This document shows, piece after piece, positions 1 to 12,931 of a DNA stretch of 64,000 nt. Source of the stretch: Aphanomyces cochlioides (Eukaryota; Oomycota; Saprolegniomycetes; Saprolegniales; Verrucalvaceae). The notes beneath the pieces are model-generated. The model was not told where the DNA came from, did not search any database, and saw only the letters and a program-made list of their open reading frames with translations. Position numbers and translations under genes: made by a program. Every line of letters starts with the position of its first letter. The first letter of the stretch is position 1. The DNA lies in NCBI GenBank assembly GCA_019828595.1, contig JAHQRK010000009.1, positions 868,001-932,000 of the forward strand. Direction: 5' to 3'.

Positions 1-1900
1 GGAGTTGTGACGCAAGATCTTTGCCACTTTGGAGCCTTTCGGCTGCGTCTTGGGACGTACGCGGATGTTGCCTTGCGAATTGTCTGCTGTTGAAACCCGC
101 AGAATAAAGTGTTCCTCGGTTTCGCTAGGCGACGGCTGAGTGAAGTTGTTGCGTTTGTCATCGCTCGTTGAGCCTGAGCCGCCGCCATGACTGGCATTCA
201 TGGCTTCAGACCGATGTAGTTCGTGCTCGGCTTTTTCGCGATTGATCACGTCTAAGATACGGCTGAGCTTTTGCTCCACCTAGGATCAAATCATGTGAGG
301 TGCTGCGACGCCATGGCGACGTACGAGATGCACAAGATCGGTGGTTGGTGTCTCGTTGGCTTTTTGGAAGTCCGTGTCGATCTCGAGTGATCCACGAACG
401 CTATTGAGCTTGACCATGCATTTCATCATACACGACCGGAATGCATCCAACTAAGCATGCAGTGAGGCACGGGATAGCTAGCCGACAAGTGTGTACCAGG
501 ACGTTGGCGCGGTTGCAGCGTTCTTGGAGAGCGGATGCGTTTTTCTCGATATCCTTGAGCTTTTCAGCCGTGTCGTCCATTTCTTGGTAGATTCCTCGGG
601 TATTCATGGTCGCCCCCCGCAGCGTGGCGAGTTGTTCCTGGAGCTGCTTGTAATTATCGCGGAGTTTGCGCATCTTCGCATCTGTAATAGCGTGCTCTTC
701 TTTGAGAGTGCGCAGCGTCTCGTCGCGAGCGAGGTATTTTGCGATGATTTTGTCAATGTCGTTCGTCCCAGCAGCTTCCGTCAAGCGTCGTAAATCCGCC
801 TGCCACACGATGAGATCACAGCTCCTCAAGGGGAATACCTCGAGCGTGACAAGCTTGGCGTCCGTCGACTGCAGTTCGCTCTGAATTTGGGCATATTGAA
901 TAGCTTGATTGTGGCTTTCTTGACGAAGACGCTTCATGTCACGGGCGGATTGTTCCCCCGTCACATTCTGTGCAATCTTTCGACGACTCGTCTCGCGCTG
1001 CTCGTGGAGTTCGCTCTTTTTCCTTGTGGTTTCAATGGCTAGCTGCAAGTCGTCGATCGCCCGTCCATTTTCGTCCCGGGTATCGTTCAGGCCTTTCGCC
1101 AATTTCTTCTGGAGCGCTTCCGCTGCACATTTTTCTTGCTATCATCGACACTTGAGTCAAGTTGGAGGCCATTCGAGTACCCGAGCAGTCTGTAAGGTCG
1201 CAATGCCAGCCGCCAAATCATTCTGGAGTGAATGAAGCTCTTTTTCTTTCAACGCGCTTTGCTTCTTGCATGCTTGGACCTGAAAACGAGCTCAGTATAG
1301 ATATGCTTTGCACAGTTGTACCTCGAGTGTCAGTCGCTGAATCATGTGGGTGTAGACGCCTCGATCAGCAACTTCGTCCTCGAGTTTGTTTTCAATCGTC
1401 TAGGGTTAAGTTAGATCGTGGTGGGATCGCGTCCACGCACTGATGTCCTGTTTTCCAAGCTCATTGCTTTGGTCTGGATAGTCATGCCATCAATTTTACG
1501 GCTTGACAAGATCGAAGTTGCTTCCTGGAGAGATTCTTGTAGTTTCTATGAGGCCCACGTGATCCAGCAGCTAGAGAGAGCGACGTCTACCTTGATCTCT
1601 TGCTCTTTTTTCACGTTGTTGCTGCGAATTGTATCGTATTCCTAGCCCAACTTTAGCTTTGTCGTCCAGTAAAGCGTACTCGTCGATAGGCTGCAACTTC
1701 GTTGGCCTCTCGATCGACCATCTGCAGTTCCTCACCGAGGCCAAGGCCAAGCGTCCCGAGGAAAGATTGAACTGACGGGGCTGTCACTTTGCTACGGAGA
1801 CACAGCCTTAATCACATGCCCACGGCTTGGATACCTTTTCGAGGTACTTTTCTTGGGGGATGCAACCGAGTTGCTGTCGATATTGTTCGTCAAGAGCCAT
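1..1900 (-). CDS. Outer dynein arm docking-type coiled-coil protein (ODAD1/ODAD3-like), C-terminus beyond window
   Basis: A multi-exon coiled-coil gene read right to left. The ATG at 1898-1900 begins MALDEQYRQQLG; the C-terminal exon (279-1, ending in ...KVAKILRHNS) is still open at the left edge. Introns I infer include 280-324, 451-496, 1139-1180, 1280-1321 and 1400-1440, with more at about 1470-1860 and a probable 39-nt one inside the long exon near 820-860. Joined, the protein is almost entirely heptad-rich helix. It carries the block EAAGTNDIDKIIAKYLARDE followed by a leucine-rich helix, which resembles the 'G..D.....F...E' block of axonemal docking-complex proteins (CCDC63/CCDC114/CCDC151). 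The role would be anchoring outer dynein arms on zoospore flagellar doublets. The choice among ODAD paralogues is uncertain; the axonemal assignment is inference from sequence style. Confidence 0.6.
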
Positions 1901-2648
1901 CGTTGTCGTCCGCCAAACGTCCCACGTGTACGCTCCGTCTGTGAACCATCCATGGGCGCCTCAGATGTCCGTCCTTCGGGCGACTCATGATGGTCCATGG
2001 CTCTTGCTTGAGCCGTCTCGTGTTGCCTGCCTATAAAGTCGTTTCGCGAGCCCTCGTAACGGTTGCATCGGTTTCATGTCCGGATACCCAAGTCAACATG
2101 AAACCGTTCCACCCACCACCACCAGCGACATCGGAAGAGCGGGCAAGGACGGGGCGACGCAAGCACAAACGCGTCTCCGATGATCGCTCTTTGTCTCTTA
2201 CCCGTGAGTAGCTCCTGGCGTGGACATTGTGAATTCGAAGGGGGTTCGAAAGGTGAATTCGCGGCACGGGTGCCTAGAATTTACACAACAGAATGCCATA
2301 TTGTTGTCGACGATCACTTTGCAATTCCGAACATATGAAGATTTGTATAGTCCATGCCATGCTACAAAGTGTCCAGAGGTTGGGGAAAAACACATTGTGA
2401 TCGATATACGCACCTGGTGGTCTCAATGGAAATTTTGAGAACGTGCACCAAGATTTGGTGCAAAGTGGGTAAAACACGTTGAAATTGGTGCGTGTGCATG
2501 GTTGTGCCCATCGTGACAACATTTGTCTGATAATGAACCGCGCCCGTATAGTCGGAACATCCAGCTTGACCACCTCGTCTGGCTCAGAGAATCATGGGTG
2601 AAGAGGAAAGCATCTGATGCAATCATTTCTGCTTTCCACGTTGCCGGC
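1901..2648. other. Intergenic region between divergent genes
   Basis: This 748-bp stretch separates the divergently read docking-type coiled coil (-) and the mucin-like gene (+), so it should hold both promoters. I found no convincing exon, RNA gene or repeat in it; the short open frames have no family character. Confidence 0.5.
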
Positions 2649-4415
2649 ATGAAGGTTGGGCTGCTTCTGTCCGTGCTCGTCCTAGCGTCCGACGCTGCGA
2701 CCCATCACTGCAAAAAGCACAAGCGCAGCCAACAACTTCACAACGTCGTCACCAATGGCTACATGTCGCCTGTTCGCGGCGCAAGTCTGTCAAAGCTTAC
2801 GCTCGCTCGTGTAGCAGAGGCCAGCACGACTAGCTCACCGACGGAAGCACCGCACCCACCTCCTCCAGTAACACAACCACCTACTGCTCCTACAACGACT
2901 ACACCATCTACAGCTTCGCCAACAACACAACCTACCACTGCCCCATCTAGTGCTCCACCAACAGCACCTCCGACAGCTCCACCAACAGCGCCTCCTACAG
3001 CGCCCCCTACAGCTCCACCTACTTTTCCACCGACTGCACCACCAACAGCTCCGCCTACTGCACCTCCGACTGCCCCACCAACAGCACCCCCAACAGCCCC
3101 ACCGACTGCTCCTCCAACAGCACCACCAACGGCTCCTCCAACGGCACCACCAACTGCTCCTCCAACAGCACCACCAACGGCTCCTCCAACGGCACCACCA
3201 ACTGCTCCTCCGACAGCACCACCAACCGCTCCTCCAACTGCCCCTCCGACAGCGCCACCAACAGCTCCTCCAACAAAACCACCTACTGCGCCGCCAACTA
3301 CCCCACCCACTAAACGTCCATCAACCTCGCACCCTACTCATCCATCAACATCAGTTCCTCCAACAACAGCTACACCCTATACCGACCTGCCGACGTCGTA
3401 TCCGACGTACGAGCCGCAGCCTTGGCCAACCAACGAACCGACGACGGATTCTCCTTCGACTGATGTGCCCACTCAAGATCCTGACAAAACATTCCCACCC
3501 TTGGCACCAAACCTCCGAACAACTTCAGCTCCAGCGTCGCCAACTCCATCTGCCTCCCAGAAGAGTCCAACTGGTACGCCCAAGACTACGATTCAGACAA
3601 CCAACTTGGCCAACAATGAAACCGGTCAACAGAAGGACGATAGTGGCATGAGCACAGGAGAGCTACTTGGTCTTGGCGGTGGTGGGCTCTGTCTGATGGT
3701 TATTGTCATGATCTTTGTGAATGCTCAACGTCGGCTACGTAAGATTGACCGAAACAGCCATCCTTGGGTCAACAGCATGAACACCTTCCGCCACATAGAG
3801 GTCTCCATCCCCGCCGCCCCCCATCATGGCCCCAACCCAGACGACAGCTTCCTTGAAACGACCACGAGTGTGAGCCACGCCATGTCAACATCCAGGATGC
3901 TTGCTGTGCTTAATCCGTCCTCACGCGGTGGCGAAGCGGCCACGAATGAAGTATCGATGACCATGCCAACCTCACAGCCCAAGTCTGTTCGGTTCATGGG
4001 GCATGTCGCTGACCCTGTGGTGAATACGTCGACTTCCGACATCCTTCCTGACTTCCAGCATTCTTTGTCTGGCGGCGCCATGCGAGATTCGAGCGACTGG
4101 TCTGTGCGCACGAACGACTTGCTTGTTGACGCTGAAAGTCCGTGGGTCTTGCACGACCATGCACTGGAAGACATCGAAGAGGCGGACGACTCGCTCTCTG
4201 ACTTCAGCGACATGAGCCGCAGCAGCAGCAGCTACTCGTTGGAACTCTACACAAATGACTTTGCCAGTCCTGCCAAGACTGACGCCTCGATTGCTGATAG
4301 TACGTCGACCTCTCGACTCCTCTCCTCGACTCCGTCCGATATGCTCTCGTTTGGATCTGATGGCTCCAACATCCTCGGGGTCACACCGACTGCCCACCAC
4401 AACACTCCAAACTAG
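2649..4415 (+). CDS. Mucin-like single-pass membrane protein, Pro/Thr-rich
   Basis: The ATG at 2649 gives a 588-residue protein starting with a clear signal peptide (MKVGLLLSVLVLASDAAT); an in-frame upstream extension lacks this and was rejected. Residues about 60-310 are Thr/Pro/Ala-rich, including roughly 25 tandem APPT units, a likely heavily O-glycosylated ectodomain. A transmembrane helix near residue 340 (GLCLMVIVMIFVNA) is followed by a basic stop-transfer RRLRK and a ~235-residue Ser/Asp-rich tail. The topology is type I. The family resembles oomycete mucin-like wall or surface proteins; a specific function cannot be assigned. The gene to its right has the same layout in miniature, suggesting related surface proteins or receptors. 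Confidence 0.75.
   Translation: MKVGLLLSVLVLASDAATHHCKKHKRSQQLHNVVTNGYMSPVRGASLSKLTLARVAEASTTSSPTEAPHPPPPVTQPPTAPTTTTPSTASPTTQPTTAPSSAPPTAPPTAPPTAPPTAPPTAPPTFPPTAPPTAPPTAPPTAPPTAPPTAPPTAPPTAPPTAPPTAPPTAPPTAPPTAPPTAPPTAPPTAPPTAPPTAPPTAPPTAPPTKPPTAPPTTPPTKRPSTSHPTHPSTSVPPTTATPYTDLPTSYPTYEPQPWPTNEPTTDSPSTDVPTQDPDKTFPPLAPNLRTTSAPASPTPSASQKSPTGTPKTTIQTTNLANNETGQQKDDSGMSTGELLGLGGGGLCLMVIVMIFVNAQRRLRKIDRNSHPWVNSMNTFRHIEVSIPAAPHHGPNPDDSFLETTTSVSHAMSTSRMLAVLNPSSRGGEAATNEVSMTMPTSQPKSVRFMGHVADPVVNTSTSDILPDFQHSLSGGAMRDSSDWSVRTNDLLVDAESPWVLHDHALEDIEEADDSLSDFSDMSRSSSSYSLELYTNDFASPAKTDASIADSTSTSRLLSSTPSDMLSFGSDGSNILGVTPTAHHNTPN
2950..3300 (+). repeat. APPT-coding tandem repeat within the mucin-like gene
   Basis: Twelve-base units coding A-P-P-T (GCxCCxCCxACx) are repeated about 25 times, with third-position variation and occasional substitutions (F or K for A). 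The synonymous divergence shows this is an older protein-level repeat, unlike the near-identical giant array at 32-45 kb. Confidence 0.9.
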
Positions 4416-4816
4416 TCGTCCTAATAGAAATGTTGTCCTTTGTCTCGAGTATTCCATGTTTTCCCATGGCGTTCTTTCCATGTCGCCGTCGTCGTTCTGC
4501 AGAATGCCTCGCTTGTCTGAATGTGCAGCTCCTACATGTCAATTGTTACAATCGATCGGCGCATACTTGGTCCTTTGTCCAAGTTCACAGCATGTTGCAT
4601 ACCTCCCGCGTCGTTGCTTAACCAAGTACAGTCGATGGCAAGTTCCACCGGTGTGACTTACGCTTGGCAAGTTCAAAGTCACTTTGCCTCACGGGGTGCA
4701 CACTGTACTTTTAAAAGTGAATTATGGTCGGTGTGCTGCCCGACAAGGACGACGGTGGTCGTGCTACCGGTATGAGTGGAAGAAGACAGTCGAGTATTCC
4801 CCCCGTGAGACTGCAC

Positions 4817-5476
4817 ATGAAGCGCCTCTACGTGCGGCCACCCTTGACCCCAATCGTACTTTGTCTCCTTGCCTCTCTATTTACACCATCCACAGCGCTC
4901 TCCAATAATACAAAGCCGACGCCACGTCCGACAACGACTGCGCCGGTCGTCAGCACGAACGGAGCGTGGTCTGATACGACGGCGTTGATTATCGGGCTAT
5001 GTACGGGCATCCTGCTTATCTTTACAATGGTGATGGTGTTGGTCTGCTACCGAAGACGACTCCAGAGGAAAGCGTTTCTAGCGCGATTGGACCAACATCT
5101 CATGTCCCCAAGCGCCATGGCCACCGTGCGCCAACCGTCTCTGGCGAGAGAAAGTCAAGGACACCTCGTACGGATCAACCACTCGACGCGATCGTCGCGT
5201 ATTGATTTTGCACCGTCGTCATGCTCGTCGGACACTGACACGCTTGAAAATTATACCACATCGTCGTCGTGGCAAGTCCAGCAACCAGACCAGTCCCTCC
5301 CTGTCCGAACGATTCCAGCGTCTCAGGTCAGACCGCTCCGCGATAGCAGCTTCCAGCGATCATTCGACTTGGAACTTATCACAACCTACGTCGAACATCC
5401 CGTCGTCCGCAGCTCAACCGATACTTGGTTTGCCAGTGAGCGCCATGGAACCCCCCCATCGTCGTCTGCAAAGTAA
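4817..5476 (+). CDS. Small type I membrane protein, Thr-rich ectodomain
   Basis: I chose the ATG at 4817 (MKRLYVRPPLTPIVLCLLAS) because it directly precedes a signal peptide; an upstream in-frame ATG at 4724 adds a polar leader. The product is 219 residues. A short ectodomain contains TKPTPRPTTTAP. A transmembrane helix follows (ALIIGLCTGILLIFTMVMVL), then a basic CYRRRLQRK anchor and a Ser-rich cytoplasmic tail. The layout (signal peptide, PT-rich stem, one helix, RRRL anchor, Ser-rich tail) copies the larger upstream neighbour 400 bp away on the same strand, so the two may be diverged tandem paralogues. Function unknown. Confidence 0.65.
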   Translation: MKRLYVRPPLTPIVLCLLASLFTPSTALSNNTKPTPRPTTTAPVVSTNGAWSDTTALIIGLCTGILLIFTMVMVLVCYRRRLQRKAFLARLDQHLMSPSAMATVRQPSLARESQGHLVRINHSTRSSRIDFAPSSCSSDTDTLENYTTSSSWQVQQPDQSLPVRTIPASQVRPLRDSSFQRSFDLELITTYVEHPVVRSSTDTWFASERHGTPPSSSAK

Positions 5477-5550
5477 TATAATTGTGTCTCGTCTTGTCCA
5501 AGCATGCCATCTTGGCTCATCCACACAGGACGCAAAAGCATCACTCGCGT

Positions 5551-6183
5551 CTACAACTTGCGTTTTGCTGACTCGACATCTGAGTAATCCTTGGAGTGGA
5601 GCAAATCCTTGAGCTGGTTGATCTCGTTACTACGATGATTGCGTTCGCGCATTTGCCTCAGTCTTCACATTCTTTCCTAGCTGCAGCGATACCAAGAGTG
5701 GGTGTCGCTTTGAGCGATCTTTGTGCCGCTCGTCTTGTCAAATTTTTTCTGGGTGTCGCCATCATGTATTGAAGCAATCGGGAGGAATCGTTGACTTCGT
5801 ACCAATTTTCGATCCATGACAATGTGCAGTGGAAGAATTGGACCTTTGGAAGCTACCTTAAGTAACAATGTCGAGTAGATTGATGTCCACATCCTTCCTT
5901 GACAATTGTGCGCGCTGTTGCAGGTCGAAAAAAATCGTCAGGCATGAGTAGGCTGGGGAGTCTATGACATTTTCCAACCATTCTGACCGTCAAAGCCTTT
6001 CTTCTTGGCGAGAGAAAGCACTCATTCATGAAGGAGTCGAAATGATTGTTGTCGCCCCATCGCCTGGAGGCTCCCATTTGATGTGCTGGAAACTTCAAAG
6101 CAATCCGCTCGAAGTTAAAACAGTTTACCACTTCGTTCTTCAGGATTATAAACATCTACGTTCTCCAATCTGGAACGATGCAT
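5551..6183 (-). pseudogene. Decayed PX-like / coiled-coil gene
   Basis: Reading leftward from an ATG at 6181-6183 (MHRSRLENVDVYNPEERS), coding-quality segments follow one another but in switching frames. An intron-like break is followed by SLQAMGRQQSFRLLHE, an in-frame TGA, then LSLAKKKGFDG. A one-base slip leads to SEWLENVIDSPAYSCLTIFF and DLQQRAQLSRKD; another break to VQFFHCTLSWIENWYEVNDS; and a last one-base slip joins ARKECED to LRQMRERNHRSNEINQLKDL and a stop at 5551. The F-R-x-L-H-E, R..WL..V and L..FF pattern is that of a PX phosphoinositide-binding domain. At least one stop plus two slips indicate a pseudogene, or a real gene with sequence errors; unrecognised introns could explain some breaks. 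Confidence 0.4.
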
Positions 6184-6389
6184 TCTCTAGACACTCATGT
6201 ACCTCAGAATCGCCTCCAACGCTGCGTTCTTTCTACTTGTCCGACGATTTGCCCCCCAAAGGCGTCACCTGCGGTGACCGCCAGGATTCAACGCAGCCTC
6301 GTGTTGCAAAATTCAGATCATGGATTCCGGATAATTTTCTAATATCCGGATTTGACGAAACACATTGATCGCCATTGGGGTGGAGAAGT

Positions 6390-8612
6390 ATGTGGCGTCA
6401 AATCTCGGCAAAGAATTCGCGCCAAGCGCTGCGTCGCTATGCGACTAATTCAGGTCCAGCCAAGGGCGCCCCGACTGCTGCAAAGCCTGCGACACCTACG
6501 CAAGCTGATCTCAAGTCCCTCAAGCCAGAGTCGACGCCTTTGTCCAAGAAAACGCCAGAAAAACGAGGTGGCGGTGTCTATGCGCTCCTCTTCGCAGCGG
6601 TCGGCACGACAGGCGGATTGGGCTATTACATTCACGAAAACCCGCAATTTAACCCATCGTACCTGAAAGACAATGAAGCGTTTACCAAGTTCCGCGAATT
6701 CGTCCTCGCGACTTTCCCTCCAACCAAGGCTGGTTTGGTCTCCTCGACAGATATTGTCTTGTCCGACCCCAAGGTGCAAAAGGCCGAAAAGCCAAAGATG
6801 AAGGACGTCAAGGAAATTGAACAGTCGGCCAAGAAGACTCTTGAGAAGAAGGCTGAGGAGCCCAAGAAAGCTGAACCTGCCAAAGCTGTCGTGCAAAAGA
6901 CGGATGCCGAAGCAAAAAAGGTGGCAGAACCAACTAAAGCTGACGAAAAGAAGTCGGAAGCTGTGGCCAAAGTGACCGAGGCCGCAGAAAAGGTGGTCGA
7001 ATCTGCTAAGCAAGTGGTCAAAGTTGCCAAGGATGAAGTTGTCGCTGAGAAGGCTAAGGTTGAAGCGATTGTGACCAAGGCCGAAGCTGCAGTCAATGCT
7101 GAAGCTGCCAAGGCTGAAGCCGCCGTTAAAGCTGAAGCTGTCAAGGCAGCGACGGCTATCCAAAAGAAGTTGGACGATGCCGCGGCTAAGGAAAAGGCTG
7201 CTATCGATGAATTGAACCGAGAACTTGAAACCTTTGAGGAAAAGGCCAAGGAAGCGTCAGCAGCCACCAAGGTAAGCCATGAGCTCTACATATTTTTCTC
7301 ACTTCCACTGATCTAGAACAAAGTTGTGAAGAAAGCTCGCGCCGAAGCCGAAGCCTTGAGTGAAGAACTCGACAACACTATCTTGGCTGACATCAAGGTA
7401 GAAAAACAAAGAAAACGTTGTGAGATAACAAAATGCGCAGGAACTTGATGCTGAAACGCTTCGTCTTCGTGTCGCTCAACTTGCGACGGAAATGAAGAAC
7501 CGATCGAAGTGGGAAGCTGTACGCATGTTGGAATCGCTCAAGCGCATGGAAGAAGAAGTTCATGCTCAGGTATATCGTTCTTTCTTATACCCTTCGTGTT
7601 GACTGAATTGTAGCATGCTGAATTGCTCCGTCAACAAGACATCATGCACAAGGAACTTTTGGCCCGTGAACTTCGCCTTCAAGAAGAAGTAAACGATCAA
7701 ACTCCATGGAATCAGTTCTCACTGATGGTTGATGTAGGTGCTTACTCGCACCGCCCGCAAGGAATTGAATGGCTTGCGTGAACAACATGATGCTCAATTG
7801 ATTGCGTTGGTGACGACGCAAAAAGCGCAGATCCAGGCTGAATTTGACAAGAACTTAGCCGCACTCAAGGCCGAATCGGAAAAGAAGATTCAAGAGCAAA
7901 TCGCCCAAAAGGCTCGTGAGATCCAAGCCGTTGCGCAAAAGGAACAAGCTGGTCGCATCAAGGAATTGGAAGCTATCCGCGTGGAACTGAAGGCCGTCAA
8001 CGAATTGCTTGGACGAACATCCGACTACGAAGCCTTCAGCCACCAAGTGCACAAGGTTTCTGTGGCTGCTCTTGCCTTGACGAACCGCATTGAAGCTGCT
8101 GCTCCTCTCCACAACGAGATTCGTGCCTTGCGCACTGCTGGAAAGGGCGACAAGTTCATCGAAGAAACGATCAAGACCTTGGCTCCTCTTGCTGACGGCG
8201 CTCCTTCGGTCGCTCAGTTGCAACAACGATTCAAGCAAGTGCAAAAAGCTGCTCGCCAAGCTGCTCTTGTGCCTGAAAACTCGAATGGTTTGGTCGGACA
8301 CTTGTTTGCCAGTACGTTTGAATCTTTGGGGATGCCACCTAAACTTGCTCTGTAGATGCTTTGTACTTTTTCATGATTCCTCCCGGTGGCCCCATCCAAG
8401 GCGACGATGCGGAAGCCATCTTTTCACGCGCAGACTACGCTCTCCGTGGTGGAGATATCGAATCTGCCTTGATCGAAATGGACAAGTTGGCTGGTTTGCC
8501 TCGAGAAGTCGTGAGCGACTGGGTAGTTGCCGCCAAGTCTCGATTGGCTGTAGAACAAACGGCTAAAGTGGTCAAGGCGCATGTTTCCCTCTTAGCGGCC
8601 AGTCTGTCGTAG
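6390..8612 (+). CDS. MIC60: MICOS complex subunit MIC60 (mitofilin)
   Basis: Six exons (6390-7271, 7317-7397, 7441-7569, 7614-7688, 7738-8311, 8356-8612) join to 665 residues. The ATG at 6390 begins a basic, Arg/Ser-rich mitochondrial targeting sequence (MWRQISAKNSRQALRRYATN). A single membrane span near residues 62-82 (GGGVYALLFAAVGTTGGLG) is followed by an Ala/Lys/Glu-rich coiled coil and a C-terminal mitofilin domain. The last intron splits the diagnostic block FFMIPPGGP...GDDAEAIFSRADYAL; the end reads SDWVVAAKSRLAVEQ. Mitofilin sits in the inner membrane and organises crista junctions. The length and domain order fit the family. Confidence 0.93.
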
Positions 8613-8865
8613 ATTGTACGAGATTGCCCGCAACAACACTGTCAATATAGCATACATGCAGTTTTATTTGTGGGAAATGAACCCAACTGTGGTTGTCCAA
8701 GCAGTGCCACAACACTAAGGTAACTGTTAGGGGCAATCAGCTCCCTTGGTATTTGCACAGGAGCCAAGGTAGCAGGAATAGATTATGACGCAGACTACGT
8801 TGTTGGCAGCAATGTCTTCTCGACGACGTAGTAGAATGACAGAAGTGAAGACTATGGCGTAGAAT

Positions 8866-10609
<1,744 letters not shown>

Positions 10610-11178
10610 TGTTCCTCTTCCAGTGCCGCAGTCGAGGTGTAGATCGGACACTGTGGGATCTTCATCTTCCCAAATCAAATCTCATTGCTGTCACAATTAA
10701 TACAACTTGATATCAACTCTCACAGAATAAAATACCTCTTATAATTAATACATCTCAAAGCCGCCCAAAATGCTGCAGGATTTCATTTTCGCCACTGATC
10801 ATTCCATCAATCGATAAGCCACTAGCACGCTCATCTAAAATGCAATTCTCCATCGCAGAAATCTCTTCATGTGCTTTCATTGTAAAGTCACTTCCCCCAG
10901 TGTGTGAAGGTCGTGTTGTTGCTTTTTTGCACGTGGAAATATAAAATGCTACAGGTATTTCTTGCCAAAACCTGTATCAAATAGTGCTTTGAAATATCAT
11001 TTGATAGAGTATATCTGAAAACCTGTGAAATAAAATGTTTAGACCATCGAGTTTGAAAGGTTTTTGGCTTTTGGTTGGTGGCCAAGAATCCGTGCATTTT
11101 CATTGGTCTGGCGACTTTACTGGTTCGGAGCTCCCAAAATGCGCCTCGGTCAGTTCTGTTTTCTCCTAACTGACAAAG

Positions 11179-11668
11179 ATGGCCAAGCGTACGTAGCTGA
11201 ATGGAGGATGGGGAATGGAATGTTGAATGACTGATTGTAGACAAGCCCGCTGGTATTCGTTGCGCTCGCAAGTTGCGTGTCCACCGCCGTTCGCAAAGAT
11301 GGCACCAAAAGTCGTACAACAAGTCGCACTCCGTGACGGCAATGAAGGCCAACCCATTGGGTGGTTCGTCCATGGCCAAGGGTATTGTCTTGGAAAAGAT
11401 TGGTATTGAAGCCAAGCAGCCTAACTCTGCCATTCGTAAGTCGTGCCGTGTGCAATTGATCAAGAACGGCAAGAAGATCGCTGCCTTCGTCCCCCGCGAT
11501 GGTTGCTTGAACTACGTCGATGAAAACGATGAAGTGCTCATTGCCGGTTTCGGTCGTCGCGGCCATGCCGTCGGTGATATTCCCGGTGTGCGTTTCAAGG
11601 TCGTCAAGGTGTCCGGTGTCTCCCTCTTGGCCTTGTACAAGGAAAAGAAGGAAAAGCCCCGCTCGTAA
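11179..11668 (+). CDS. RPS23: 40S ribosomal protein S23 (uS12)
   Basis: A ten-base first exon (11179-11188) coding M-A-K plus one base is joined to 11241-11668 across a 52-nt intron, giving 145 residues. The body matches uS12: [19 protein letters not shown], the decoding-centre loop KQPNSAIRK with the proline hydroxylated in eukaryotes, [10 protein letters not shown], and the C-terminal [19 protein letters not shown]. Function: small-subunit protein that monitors codon-anticodon pairing. The position of the start within a tiny exon is a common ribosomal-protein arrangement. Confidence 0.96.
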
Positions 11669-12931
11669 ATGCACGGCGAGGAGTCTTGCTCCATTTGCTT
11701 GCTGTGGATTTAGCACCGTAGGCCGGATGTTATACCGCTTGCAATTGTGGCTGTGGGGAGAATAATACAAGAACAATACCAGTCCAGTCCATGTTACAGG
11801 CTTCGTCTACCTCCAGGTCGCTTCTATCGTCGCCGCCGAGCAGGTTGCGCCAGTGTTACGCGTATGTCGATTCATCCTACAAAATACATGCAATCGGGGC
11901 CTTGACTTAACATTCATTTTGAAGGATTCGTCATACCGGTCATGGACCACCGAAGATCCTGTTCGTGAGAGACTCAGCTTGCATTGTTTTGTCGACCTTG
12001 TCTATTCCTTTTGTTGGAGTGATTGAGATAGAGGGTCGGGCAGAAGAGTCGCGAAGTTTATTCGTTCCTCATGGTCGATGGATTGACAAACTCGTTAGCA
12101 ATTGAGGCAGGAAATATTCAAAGCGCGTGCCTTTGACTACGTGCACCCTGTTGATAATCATGCACCACCTGATTGCTTGTACTTGCTCTTTCCTTCCTTG
12201 TAGTGCTCAGTCTTGAAAGCTGCAAACTGTCTGTTGTTTAGCTCAGTCAGCAATCGCTTGCCTTGTGCGATTTGCCCATACACGACCTGCCTTGCCTCCT
12301 CAGCGTGCACATCTTTGCTTGTGTCCCTTGTAGAGTGTGGCAGGTGTTGTGTGATCGCATCGTTCAGTCCGTCATGTGTTCTTTATTCTTGGGAGTTAAT
12401 TACTGCGCTGTCGTGACACGCTGACGACGATAGTTCGAGATGTGGCCTTCCCGCAATTGTCAAGCTGTCTATTGCAACCAGCGAGCGTCTTGGAATGTTT
12501 GATCAAAGTGGCACACACCCAACACACTACATGCAACCCCTTTCAATCTTGGACGTTGAAAATGTCGGAGACATACCACATGGCGCTACCGAAGTCGATG
12601 GAAACACCATTACAACGCGCACCACGTGCTCTTGGTGCATGTAGCATCGTCGTGGATGTATCCTGCTCGGTGTGCCGCAAGTTACGTCGTTGTCGCCATC
12701 GTTCTTCCTCTCTCTCTCATTCTTCCTGCTTGTGCTTGATCCTCGATGTACTGGCTATCTGAATGTATGACAGGCATCCGGGTCTTCGAACTTCGAACTT
12801 TCTACTTTTATATACAAATTCCAAGTGCTTGAAATATCAACTTCGATCGAAGCGAAGAAAAGTTCAGTGTGCGAAACGTTTGTCGGCCAGTTGGCGGCGC
12901 TACGGCATCCAGAAGAGAATCGGACGCAAGC
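11669..12931 (+). other. Intergenic, no gene seen
   Basis: About 1.26 kb between RPS23 and the cyclase-fold gene, both on the + strand. Short open frames exist on both strands but show no domain, splice-linked exon or biased composition. I also saw no tRNA or snRNA structure. It probably holds the RPS23 3' region and the promoter of the next gene. Confidence 0.45.

Noticed and set aside
2759..3310. Minus-strand Gly/Val-rich frame (GGAV repeats)
   Set aside because: Reverse of the APPT-coding repeat in the mucin-like gene, which has a signal peptide and transmembrane helix on the plus strand.
5964..6368. 134-cod plus-strand frame opposite the PX-like relic
   Set aside because: It shows no domain. 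The minus strand has PX-like peptides in correct order, which is stronger evidence even though broken.
11150..11776. Minus-strand frame of 208 codons over RPS23
   Set aside because: A shadow of a highly codon-biased ribosomal protein gene whose sense product is unmistakable.
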